This document shows positions 1-14,200 of a stretch of 64,000 nucleotides of DNA, piece after piece. The position numbers and the translations under genes were made by a program. Every line of letters begins with the position of its first letter. Within the stretch, counting starts at the first letter, position 1. The stretch is taken from contig NC_061777.1 in NCBI RefSeq assembly GCF_022458985.1, positions 10,766,668-10,830,667 on the forward strand, written 5' to 3'. This DNA comes from Mugil cephalus (Eukaryota > Chordata > Actinopteri > Mugiliformes > Mugilidae). Below the pieces are notes generated by a model. That model saw nothing but the letters and a program-made list of their open reading frames with translations, did no database searches and was not told where the DNA came from.

Positions 1-2204
<2,204 letters not shown>

Positions 2205-2213
2205 AACAGCTCA

Positions 2214-4858
2214 CTATAGAGATACTAATGATAGAGAGACTCCAAGTACTGCTACCAGGTTATGGATTCAATCTCTAAATTAAGAAAATTGTTTAAGCAC
2301 ATGATGCTACATCTTGCTGGTGAGTAAAGACCTGATGTTTCCTTAGGTAGTCAGATTTTGATATCTGTTTTCCTGCAAATACAACCCAAAGGCTGTAGAA
2401 GTCTTGTGGACAGTTCTATCGGCCCACAGAATTGGAAATGGGATTATTATATCAAGAAAGGCATGTGCTGAATTTTGAGCTATACTCAGTATTGCAAGAA
2501 TAAGTTTCTTTGTGCATCATTTCACCTCTTCATTCGTCTTGTGCAGAACAGTTCTTATCAAATAAAGCTTTTACTGAGCCATCTGTCTCTAATGTTTGGT
2601 AGGTGGAAGATCAATTGAGCAAAAAAAATAAAAAATTTAAATAAAATGGAAGGAAATTTAACATTCGGTGGAGTCAATGATCCCGCAGCCTAAAAAAAAA
2701 TAAAAAAAATAAAAATCTGGAGTATATTTTTAAAATGAAAAGCTTTTCCCTTCACTGCCTTCCTCTTGATGATGGTGTCTCTTTCTGCTCCAAAGATCTT
2801 TTTTTCATGTTGTATTCTGCTGCAAGGGTGCACTTAATATTTCTCAAAACCTCCTTCACGCACAGATAGTCAGAATATCAGCAAGTCTTATTAAAAGCGA
2901 CCCAGGACGGGGGTATCCATAGAAACAGCCCTGGTTGTGTGGCTGGTTCAGCTCTCACAAGTGTCGATGCATCATGGGACAGGGGGAGGCGGACGGTCAG
3001 CTCTGCACTCCTCTCCTCTCTTTCTGCGTGCTCAGCTTTGCGTTGCAAGTCTCGTAGAGCAGTCAAAGACTTTGATGGTGAGGCAGGAGGATGGAGGTGG
3101 AGTCATGTGCTTTAAACTCATTGAGACTCTGTTGGCTCCTCCTCTTCTTCCATGATACCACAGAGTGTCCCAGTCAGTCAGTTCATTCAGAGTGAGGCTG
3201 GACGGCAGACAAATCCCAGGCCTGCGGTATCCTCTCTGTGTGTGTATGTGCATACATGTGCGAGCGTTTAATCCCCCAGTTAATCTTCTTCCTGTTGCCT
3301 TCTCATGAACGTAGGGATTTCGGTATCAGGCCGCAGACGCGCTGGTGAGACACCGCCATTAGCTGCGTTGCTCAACACAGCGCTGTTGAGAAGAAAAAAA
3401 AATTAAAGAAGAGGAAACAGGGTGAACAAAAAGCTGAGAAACAAGGAAGATAAGGATGAAAGTTACACAGCAACAGAGAGCCTGGATGTTCACAGGCTCT
3501 GTGTTACCATTACATAACACAGAATGGCACTGTAACCTAATCTACACAAGCAACTCCATGTGCTTAGAGAGGATAATCACGTCAGTTCAGTGATGCTTCA
3601 GCATGGAGCTCTTAACGTCTCAGAGGCAATTCAATAAGATGAAACTGATTTTTTTCTTTTTTCCTCAGTGGGAAGTTTTCATTCTTATACTTGTTTGCCA
3701 TTTTCAGCTCCACCTGAGATCTTAGTGCTTATTTCTGCCGCCGCAAGGTCATATATGTTTGTAGCAAAGGAAACCATTGACTTTCTCTAACCCCTGGATC
3801 CCTGCGCTGTGAGAACTCAAGCAATCCATCAATCCATAAAACAAATCTCTCTGCCGTCAAAGGCCGGAGGGCATTCCTGAGAATTAACTCTTTCTTGAAG
3901 CGGTGGGGCCACACACACACTCGGCGACGGTGCACAGGTGCTGCGTAAGAGTCTCCAAAATACTCCAAGAAACACGCTCACGTGTTCTGCTGGCGAACTG
4001 GCAGAGGCTGCAAGAGTGTAAGGTGAGAGCAGAGATACTGAGAGAGTGGAAGCATTGACAGTGCTGCTGGGTGGGAGGTGCAGCACTGGGGTAACTTTAT
4101 AAATAATGCATAACCACTGGAGATGGCGGTCGCTGCTCTCTCTCTCTGAGCATTTACTCTCCATATTTCTGCTGGTTATGCAATTGGACTACATAAAATA
4201 AATAAGAATCCACATCCCAGTGCGGTGCAGCAATCTTTTGTTAGGTGTAATTGGATCCACTCAATATGCTTAGAAATGTAACACAGGCTTTAAACGTCTT
4301 TTGATTTGTGTTCAGTAAGGGGGACAAATAAAACTGTACTCTGCACTTGGGCCAGTGGGATGTTAACAAATTTGTAGGTGATAGCAGATATGAGCAAACA
4401 AGGGCGCATCTGTTGTACCCTGGCTTTGTGCAGCTGCCTCTTTGTCCCCGTGGAGACTCTCTGGTGGTTGTGTTTTCTTTCTTTCTTTCTCTTTCTCTCT
4501 CTCTCTCAATTTTTTTTTTTTTAACTCTATTTACTCCCCAACAGGCATCAAGGCAGATCTACTTTAGATGGGAAACGCTGCATCCTCTCTGCACTCCGGC
4601 GTAATGCAGCTGCCTTTGTGTGTTCACATACAGACTCCAGAAACGCCCCACTGACAGAACAAAAACACTGGGATGGAAGTGCATGTCATAAAACATAAAG
4701 CCCCCATTTCAGTGAAGAACCAAACACACACACAAAAAAAAAGTGCACGCAGCCCCGTGCTCCGTTTTCCAAAATCTTATCCATCCTAAGTGTCTGTTCG
4801 GTCACCAATAAACAAGAGGAAGAAGAAAGAAATAACAGCAGGAACCATCAGTACTCAC
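2214..4858 (-). other. Probable mapk4 5' UTR intron
   Basis: About 2.6 kb between the coding exon and the likely first exon. It has several A-rich runs (2620-2720) and a pyrimidine microsatellite (about 4472-4512). Open frames here are short and show no domain. The intron assignment depends on the donor at 4858 and is an inference. Confidence 0.45.
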
Positions 4859-5200
4859 CGGAGCATTACGCAGCCGCAGCCTGTCGTCCAGCAACAAAGA
4901 TCCGGGGGAAAGATGCGAGAGATACGGATCCTTGGAAGCAAAGAAAGTGAAACGCGACCGCATCTCTTTCTTCTTCTCGCTCTTCTTCTCTCGCTCTCCC
5001 GTGTGCGTGTATGGCTGAGAGAGAGAGATTTGAGATGATAAAGCAGCAAACAGTCGGTACGGGTCGGCACCGAGGGCGATCCGCCGAGATGAGATAAGCC
5101 GGAGGCTGCTATAGAGCCGCTTATTGTGGGAGAACTGTCCACTCTCTGTCAGCGCTTCAGACTAGTGAGCTGGGAGGAGAAGGAGGAGAGGAGAGGAGGG
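4859..5200 (-). promoter_or_regulatory. Probable mapk4 first (non-coding) exon and promoter region
   Basis: The minus strand has a strong donor (GTGAGT beginning at 4858) at the edge of a stretch richer in CpG than its surroundings (about 4860-5110). No start codon with a kinase reading frame is present, so it would be a 5' UTR exon spliced to the acceptor near 2214. The transcription start is unknown. The purine-rich block at 5170-5200 may be upstream promoter sequence. This is an inference from splice-site quality and base composition. Confidence 0.4.
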
Positions 5201-7813
5201 AATCACCCCCCCGATTCAGGTACATCTCACCAGACCTGAGTGGCCTCACATACACTGGCTGCACCGCAGATGATTAACTACTCATCTTTCTCCCCTCATC
5301 TCCCCTCCTCTCTCTTTGGACTAGTTTTCTTTGGGGGGGTTGTGCTCCATAATACAAATAATATAACAAGGAGAGCGGAGAAGCCCAAACCAACTCGTTC
5401 CGCCTTGATTATTATGTCTTGATCACCATGGTCATCTATCATCCTGACAGGCGAGAAGAGCTGTGGGTCTGAGATTCCCCAGGAGATGAACCTAGAAAGG
5501 AGCCTCTGCTGACTGTGAATGGATATCCAAACAGCAGCAAGGATGCCACTACATATTAATGATCCCGGAGAAGAAAGCATAATTAGTTCAAGGAGAGGAG
5601 ATGTGGAAGGCAAGATTGGAAACAGAAGGAGACTGCTGTCACTGGGGATGGCTGACTATGTGGCAAAATGCTGGATGCCCCTTTTGTTTATCGCGTGACA
5701 GGAGCGAAGAAAAAGTTTCTGCGTTTAATAGTCTTACAAAGTCGCAGTAGAGACTGGTCTTATGAGAGTCAACTCACCGAGAGAAAGGAATAGGAAGAGA
5801 GGGGTGAGAGTCTCTTAATGATTATGCAGAGGTGCTACGGCTGGAGGGATTATTAAAGAGGAGAGAGCATGTACAGAGAACAGACCCGTGAGTCATCTAA
5901 TGTAATGAACTGTGTGTGATATTGTTACAATGAGAAAAGTGGAGGACAGTCAGGGACTATCCATGTCCTCCACTCTGAGTCATTACTCAGAGTGGAGCCC
6001 TGAAATGATACAGTTGTATAAAATGAAGGTTGCTGGACTCCTACGTGTGCTGTGTGGGTTAACAAAATGAATGCAGTAAAGCAAAATCTCACCCTAGACT
6101 TCAGAAAGACTCATAAGGACCAGTTTATAATGAAATATCAGATCTATTACTATTAATTTTTTTTCATAGCATTTGTCTTTTCTATTGATTTCAGGATACG
6201 CTCGCCTCATGGCTGCGGCCAGACACCCACAGTGGTTCAGCTCATCAGAACATGTGCTGACAAATGCACCCAACATCACTTAGTCAAGTCTCCTGTGTAT
6301 ATTTTTATGTTTCTGGAAAAACAGCAGCATCACGACCTGCTTTTATTAACAGCTGAAGATCAGATGGAAAAATTGTGTGATGCAGCAGCGAGGTGAAAGT
6401 TTTACAAAAATATCTTCTCAATAGCTTTTTTTTAGTCATTTAAGAGAACTCATATTTAAAAAAAAAAAACTAACTCCGGGTGTGTGGCAACATGAACTAG
6501 TTTTTTGAGCAGGGATTCAGCGATAGTAGTTGAAGGTACAGTAAAAAAGTTGGGTTAGCTAGTAAGTCACCTTTTAATTTGTAAATAACAATACCTGGAT
6601 AAAGAAGCAGTAGGTATTTACAATAAAAAACTAGATGACCTGTATAATAATGTACATTGTAAAGATTATTGTAGGAGCTTAACAGATTCTATGGGTAAAA
6701 CTTCGATACAGCGTCGGTGGCTCATGCCGTCTGTTTCAGTCTTTGTTCTCTGTGTCTGCGCTCTGTCCCTGTTCCTCTTTTCTGGCTACACAGTCTAATT
6801 AATACTGATAGCATCTGACAAATGGAGACGTCACAGTGTCAGTCGTGGGCGGCTATTTGCAGCAACACGCTCACAGGCTTGTATGATGTCAGTAGCACCT
6901 GCTCCTGGTCTTGACAATGTATTGTCAGTGCGTCCTGAAAAAGAGAAGTGAAGGGAAGAAAATGAACCCAAATGAACCTCGGCAGTTGTGTTGGTTTCAC
7001 TTTTTTTTTTAATAAAAGGTGGAAAAACCCTTTTTCCCAGCAAACATTCTCTGTTATCTGCCACGTGATACCATTCGTCCCCAGGTTTCCGCGTTGCTCC
7101 TTTGATGTTAAAGCTGTCAGATATGTATCAAAACCAGGAGTTACGCAACAAATCCAGAAAAGGAATTTAATACAAGTGTTATATCACGGAGGAATTCTCC
7201 GGATGAAACACAGAAACTGCCTCCCTGCAGTTCCGGCTGTACCTTCAGGACAAAGTGAGCAGCAGCAGCACTCCATGTTCGTCCTTCTCAGATTACCTCC
7301 CTTCAAAAGACGCCTGTCTAAGTAGGAAAGGAAATAAATAAATTAAAGGGCAGGCTGAAATGTCCTGACGGCATCTGGCTCAGCCGCCTCGTTTTTATGT
7401 TGTTGTTGTTTTTTTTGTTGTTGTCGGCGGCCAGGACAAGAGAATGGAAAAGGAAGGGGACCACATCTGTAGGTGTGCGAAGATGACTCATGAGGGACCG
7501 GAAGATGGTACAATGCCAGCTCACACACACAAACACCTCTTACCCCAGTGAATTCAACACATTCCAGCTCGGCCTTTTTATCTCGAAGGTGACAGAAAGC
7601 GAAGGCTGAGCATGATGCTTTTTCCAGAACTGGAAATTAAACCTTATTCAAGCCCCGTGCTGTCCAAGTGTATCGCTTCCCTATGTCAACATGCTTCCCT
7701 AAAACTGGGGTTTGAACCTCCCTAAGTGACAACCAGAGATTGACAAAAACAAAACATTAGAATATGTTGTTTATTTTCACAGTTTAGATTCAGAAGAGTT
7801 TCTATGTATCATA

Positions 7814-8160
7814 CACCGATCAGCCACAACATTAAAACCACTGGCAGGTGAAGTAAATAACATGGACCATATTGTGACAATACAATGTTCAGCTCTTTTG
7901 GACTTGGCATTCATGTTGGTGTTATTTAGACATGTACCACACACCTAGACCAAAGCAGACGAACCCACCCCATAGCAATGACACTCCTTGATGGCAAGAT
8001 TCAGCCTGACACAGACGCACACACACACACAAAAATGGTTTAGGAACAACTCAAAAAACATGAAAAACAGCAACAAGGTGTTGACCAAAGGCCCCCACTA
8101 ACAACATTCTGTTGCCATAAACCACAGGACGTAAGGTCATAATTTCATGGCTGATGGGAG
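7814..8160. mobile_element. Small non-autonomous TIR element with TA target site (Tc1/mariner-like)
   Basis: The left end begins CACCGATCAGCCACAACATT directly after TA. The right end, read on the other strand, is a degraded version (CATCAGCCATGAAATTATGA) followed by TA. Length is 347 bp with no coding capacity. The same ends occur at 14985 and 57661, so this is a dispersed family; the ends resemble a repeat common in teleost genomes. Confidence 0.65.
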
Positions 8161-10450
8161 TATATAAACTATACAAATATTTCAAACGGTGTTTATGTGG
8201 TTCCCACTAAACTATAGTGAGCTTCTTGGTAGGCCACACCTCTGTGACCTCTGTGGCAGGACTCTTTTATTGTTGGTGGCTTTCTGAGAAAAGACACAAT
8301 ATAAACATGTGAATGACTCATGCATGCTAAAAAAAAGTTACTTTGTTAGTGGTTTTTATTAAAGGACAGGACCAAACATGGATAGAGTGCGTCGATTGTG
8401 CCGAGAAGGTGTCCAGTGACATTTTTTAGATCAAAACTCTGAATCAATCTGGAGAGAAACCGGAGAGTATGAGTCAGTGGGTTCATGGACGGCTCAGCTT
8501 TTCTTAGATACCAGTAAGTTAGGGCTCCAAGTTAAAAAGGGTTGGCTGACGAGTGCAAACACACTGTTTGTACGTAGCCTTGGTGGCTCTTCTTGGAAAT
8601 CGTATGTATCGTTTTATGGCCCAGTTGAAGAACTGAAGAAAAAATGTAATTATTAAGGCTATAGCCATGACCCATGAGAGCAGTACCATGTACTTCGGAG
8701 GGGCTGGAGAGAGTGTTTGTATGTCTTTTAGACATTGATGTTTTTATTCTTTCTTCCTGTTGCTGTTTGTGTTTATTTTACATGGACTGGTCGGAGCGTG
8801 AAATAAAAATTGAAAAAGTATTTACACATGGCTACAATGCAGCAAAGTGAGCTCAGATCTGAGATTGAGACTTATTTCAAATAAGAAATCTTTTCCTTAC
8901 AAACCTCGGGTCTAAAGTTTGAAAGAAGTGCGCTTCTTTCAGACGGGAAGTGAGGGGGATAATTCAATTCAGTCTTAATATCTCTGCGTCTGCTGCTTCC
9001 ATTTTTAGAATGTTCTTTTTTAATCTTTGCTTCTTGTGAACCCCTTTACTTTCTACATACTGCAAGCATTGTAACTTCATGGTGCATTTTTACAAAACCT
9101 CAAAATAAGCATTCACTTTACAGTCTGGTCTGCAGACAAACAATGTTTTTTAAGGTTTTTTTTTTTTTTCTAAGAATGAAACCTGTTCTTGGTTTCTGTT
9201 TACTTTCTGTTCTTGGCTACTTCATTATTCACAGCGTGCAGCGTGAGTGACAAAGACGACTCTCTTCTCTGCTGCAGCACCTGTTATCAAGGGTTAACAC
9301 TTGAAAGTACAGAGGAGGAGAAGTTGAGAAAAACAAGAACACAGAACAGAAAACATATGGGTGGCCCAGATAGGAGGCAGAGATGCAAATGCACCTCCGG
9401 TGTAAGGAGCGGGGGAACAGATAAAGAAAGACGTGCGGCGCGAGGGAAAAGGTGAGGCCGAGGAGTTGACACGGGCACGTGGGAATAAACTGACAGAGAG
9501 AGACAGGAGAAAAAGACAGTTTGAGGAACAAGGGAGGAAAGCGGGTCTCGAGAGTTGACAAGGTTATCCGACAGCGTGTGCGCCAACAGTTCCCTCTGAA
9601 AAAGAACGCCCCGTGTAAATGTCAACACAGCCCGGGGCAGTCGGCGAGGATGTGCGCGGAATGAGATATGCAGTCGAGAGATATGAGAGGGACGCGGGCT
9701 GAGGCGGGGTCATTTACGTTCATCAGCGGATGGCATTAATACAGCAGCAGAGACTGAACAATCTCAATCACGGGAAGAGCTATTAATAGGGACAAGTGAA
9801 TGTTACAAGATACATAACTGTGGAAAACAAATATTTCACCTCAAGCTCTACTGGGAATCATTTTCTTTCTGTTGTTTGGTGCATCACAGTGTGAGTGTAA
9901 TTTATTTATATGAAACATAGCAAGTGATACAAAATGAGTGAATTTAAAATATGATCTTCCACTAGAGTCAGTCAGCTAAAGGTTTTAAACTCAGAGCAGG
10001 CTGTTTAGCACCCCCTACAGGACATTCTGTGTTACTGCATTTCAACAAACAGCATGAGCTGCAGATGCAAATAGAGCCTTTATTGCCGAAACTGAAACCG
10101 GCAATTGGGGAGGCAAATGAGGCTGCCACAGAGATATCTTGAACTCATCATTAATTTAAAAAGAAAAAGATGTAATTTAACTTCGAATTAAATTAATGGC
10201 TGAAATCAGATTTATCCCGAGCCTCATCAATGGGTGATGTATGGAAGGATTGATGATTTGATGCCTCCCCTGGACATGAGTTTATCTTTAATTATCTTTC
10301 TAAGGACTGACAAGGTTTATGTAAGATGAATAGTCCTATCTTCTGTATGTGCCTCACTTGTGGCCTCTTTATCAGCGCTGTCAGGAGGTGACAGATAACC
10401 TCCGTGAGTGGTGTTTAATAGGATTTCAATACACAGTCGGCAGGAGTGGC

Positions 10451-10480
10451 TTGTGTGTGTGTGTGTGTGTATGTGTGTGT
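10451..10480. repeat. TG dinucleotide microsatellite
   Basis: About 30 bases of TG repeat with a single interruption, in the intergenic region upstream of the tetraspanin 3' end. Confidence 0.9.
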
Positions 10481-11279
10481 TTTTTAAAGACACTAGGTAT
10501 TTTTGCACAAAAATGTCAACAAGATGACAGATAAATGTCGGATCGTCCCTGCCCTCATGTAAAAGCTTAAACTTGGTGAGATATGACTACAGCAAACTCA
10601 GAATTATTGTGAAATATTCACCTTTTTAATTTAGAAATGTAATAAACACAACAAACGTGAAACTAGATGTAGAACTACAACTTACAATACGATACAGTTA
10701 ACTGACCATAAAATTACATTTATATGTATTCAATCGTTCAGTTGGCTATAAATATTGCAAACCTAAATAAGGCATTAAACATCTGTCCTTTTTAATCTCA
10801 ATCACAACATGTTTAAAATATAGTTTGAAGTCATTCATTAAAGTACTGTGTATTCCCCAAAGTATAATGTCGTTTAAAAGAATATCTACATGATGCAGCA
10901 GAGTAAGAAGGCTCCGATAGATATACAAGAAGAAAAATTTCCAAAGAGGTTATTTTTTTTCTCTGTTTTGATGTCACAGCAGCAGCTCTAGGTTTACAGA
11001 CAAGATTGGAGACAAATTGCTGCATCAGATAAAAAAAAAAAAAAAAAACTTTCAAAAGCTCTTTTATGTCTGGTAAAAAAAAAAAAAAAAAAGTCAGTGG
11101 TACACCGATGTTGATTTCATCAGCTCTGGTTATGATCCCCATTAGACTAAGACAGTGTCATTACTTAAATTTGCACGGTAAATGAATGCTTCTGTACAAA
11201 GCACAGTGAGCGGTCAACAAACCTAGCGGAGAGTAAAGTGAGGATGTGGTACAGTAGGCGGTCGCAGGAAGACATGTTT

Positions 11280-14200
11280 TTAGGCGTACAGAGGCTGGTA
11301 GCCACTCCTCCGGCTGCCACTTCTACACGTGATCACACAAACGCTCAGCATCCCAAAGAACTGCAATGAGAGAACGCCAAAGGTCAGGAAACAGAAGATT
11401 GATTTTCCGAGGAAGCATGTGAACAGATTAGTTCTAGGATGAAATGTTAAGCGTCGCCCTGAATCCTGTGTTAGGGTCGGGTCAGATAAGACGCAAGAGC
11501 CACAAAAAGTACTCCAGAAGGCGATCAGGAGGTCATTCGATTCAGATATTTTCCCCTCATGATGCTATCGCCTAGTTTAGCTTTCTTAGAAAAGTCATTT
11601 TGAATCACATAATCAAATAAGCGTAGTGTATAAATGTTGAAAATTGTTGTCAGGATGCCACACTGACCCCTTTCTGTTTCCAGTAGTGACTCTGAACAAA
11701 ACTGCCATTGTACATTAACATGAGCAGATTTTCGTGTTTGCGGAGATTGAGTTTATCCACTCAGCATCGCCAACACAGCGAAGTGTAATGTGTGGTATGA
11801 TGTGTAAGCACGGCATTACTTCAGACCTCCACGCCATCTGTTGCGGCGACTAACGAGAGCACGTCTCTCTGCACACTGCGAACATTGATGTACAGTAATG
11901 CTCGTTTAGCGCATTTAGCTTCACGTGACCCACTCACCTTGACGATGGCAAAGCCGAGAACGACCAGCATGGCATAAGTCAACACGTCATGTATGAGCTT
12001 CTGCAGTTTCCCCTGACAACCCTAAAATGCACGCACAGAGAGCACACACACATATTACAACATAATAAATCACAGTAAAGAGTCAGCAGAAGAATCTCAC
12101 TGAACTGTGGCGCTTTTCCGTTTTTTCATTGCGGGGGAAGTTTTGCAGCATTTATTTGTTCAAGCAATAAAAGCATTTTACAACTTAACTTTTTATCTTA
12201 ACAGCTTAACTTTGTGTCTCAAGCAACATAAAGCGATGCTTGTTTGAAGGTCTAATATTTGTATTGGTTGTTCCAGTTATTTGGTTTGCTACTTCAACAT
12301 GATGCAATGTCAATATTTTTTTTTAACATATAGTTTCTGTTATCTTACGTTATTCTGTTTTATTTGTTGTATTTTTGCACTGTTGTTCTCTGCCGCTGTA
12401 ACACCTTAATTTCCCCAAGGGATAAATAAAGTCCTGTCCTGTATTATCTTATCGTACAACATCAAGAGTGACTAACATAGGGCAAAGTCTTAAACTAGCA
12501 TGATAGAAAAGCCATAGAAGACAGCCATAGAAAATAGGCTAATATCTGAGGCCCAGTTTTTATTTGATAAAAACTTCTGTGTAACTTACCCTCTGGTAAA
12601 TTAGGTCTAGTTGGGCCAGGCTGCCAGTACACCCGGTCGTGTTCTTACAGCAGGACGCAGGCACAGAGGTGTTGTGGCTGGTGTACCAGGTAGTGTTGAA
12701 CCAGCTGGTGTAGTTGCTGACACCACAGCACTTCAACTGCACAAACAGAATCGTGATAAGAAATGAGGACAAAGGAGTGGTAACGTTGGACTCTAGGATA
12801 AGAGAGTTATGGAAACATGACCCGCTGACACGGTCATGGATTTGCATGCACAAATGAGTGAGCTACAGCACTGGGGGACATTTGTCCTCACTCTCAATTT
12901 TCAAAGCTTACGTCACAGAAAATTTCCTACACGACAGACAAGAGTAGATTTGGGGATTTTTGGGGGGCCTGTACTGTGGGCGGAGAGGGTGGGGGTTTGT
13001 TTAGTGGAGGTCTTTTGGGTTGTTGACGAAAATTAAAAAGCAAACTGAAAGAGGAGGAAATGAAACCAAGCAGGTGAGAGGGAACGCGAGCAAAGCAGAA
13101 GTGGACGTTTGTGAATGTGACGCCGAGAAACCGAATCTATTTACGCAGCAGAATATAACACCGACCTCCCGCTGCAGCACGTCCACAGCCGAGGTCTCGG
13201 GGTCCTGTCCATACTTTAAGAAGACGTCATTCATAGATTTGCCCAGGTCTCCATTTATCTGGAGAGACACGAGAATGTAGCGAACTCACAGTTAGAACAC
13301 AAGTTTTCCAGAGAAATATTTAAAATGCATGATAAAATATAGATTATTGCTTAAAAATCGATCTGTGACTCACCTTTCCTTGGTAGATGAAGCTAAACAC
13401 CAAAGCAGCCACTTCAGCAGCAAAGATCACCATGATGATGAGGAAGAACTGGATGGGAAGTGAAATACAGCATTTTAAAGCCACGGCAAAGTGCACGAGG
13501 TGATGAACTGCCGAACTACTGCAGCAACCGAAACAATAAAGGTTTGCACTCTCATTTTCACCCTCAGACTCTCCAGATATGTACACAAATATCTAAGAAC
13601 TCTCTCTTTCTCGATCTCACACACACAGACACAAACACACACTTACAAAGCTGAGGCCGAACTTGGACTCGCGGATGGTGGCGCAGCATCCCACGGTACC
13701 GAAGATGAACATCACGACGCTGATGCCGATGATGATGACCGCTGGGACCAGCGTCTGCTTGTCCTGAAGGAAACTGCCAAAGTTGTTGTAGCTCTGGATT
13801 ATGTAGGCGCCGACGTAGGCCAACGCCGCTCCTGCAGCCTGCGGGAGGAAGAGAAAACACATTTACTGTAAGTGTATATTCACGGCAGGGAAGTTAGCCG
13901 AGAAGTGGTGGGAATTAAAAATGTAACATGCATGCGCACAGATCGGCCTGTAACATTATATACTAGTAAAAAAAACAAAAAAAAAACAGCAATGAATGAG
14001 GATTCCACTCAAATGAACACAGGTGAAAGGTATGTACGCATAGGGGCACGTCAGGACAGGAAATCCAAGCAAATATATGAGGTATAAAAAAAAAGAAAGG
14101 ATAGAGACAGCAGGCGTAGCTACAACTTCTTTAACTGGGGCACACTCATCTACTGTAACTTGGTTAAAAACTCATCAATGCCAATTCAAGAAGTCGATAT

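Larger units (their letters stand above)
5201..11279. other. Intergenic region between mapk4 and the tetraspanin gene
   Basis: No credible coding exon was found on either strand; the open frames are short, low-complexity and lack recognisable domains. It holds the TIR element at 7814-8160, a TG microsatellite at 10451-10480 and A/T runs near 11031-11092. The 3' UTR of the minus-strand tetraspanin should occupy its right end, but no clear poly(A) signal was picked. Confidence 0.55.

Noticed and set aside
4855-5142. 95-codon minus-strand frame rich in Ser/Arg
   Set aside because: It lies in the likely non-coding first exon of mapk4 and is driven by a CT/GA-rich tract.
9189-9628. Overlapping open frames on both strands near 9.2-9.6 kb, one with a signal-like start
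   Set aside because: Low-complexity purine-rich DNA; no splice sites in phase, no recognisable domain and no poly(A) signal.
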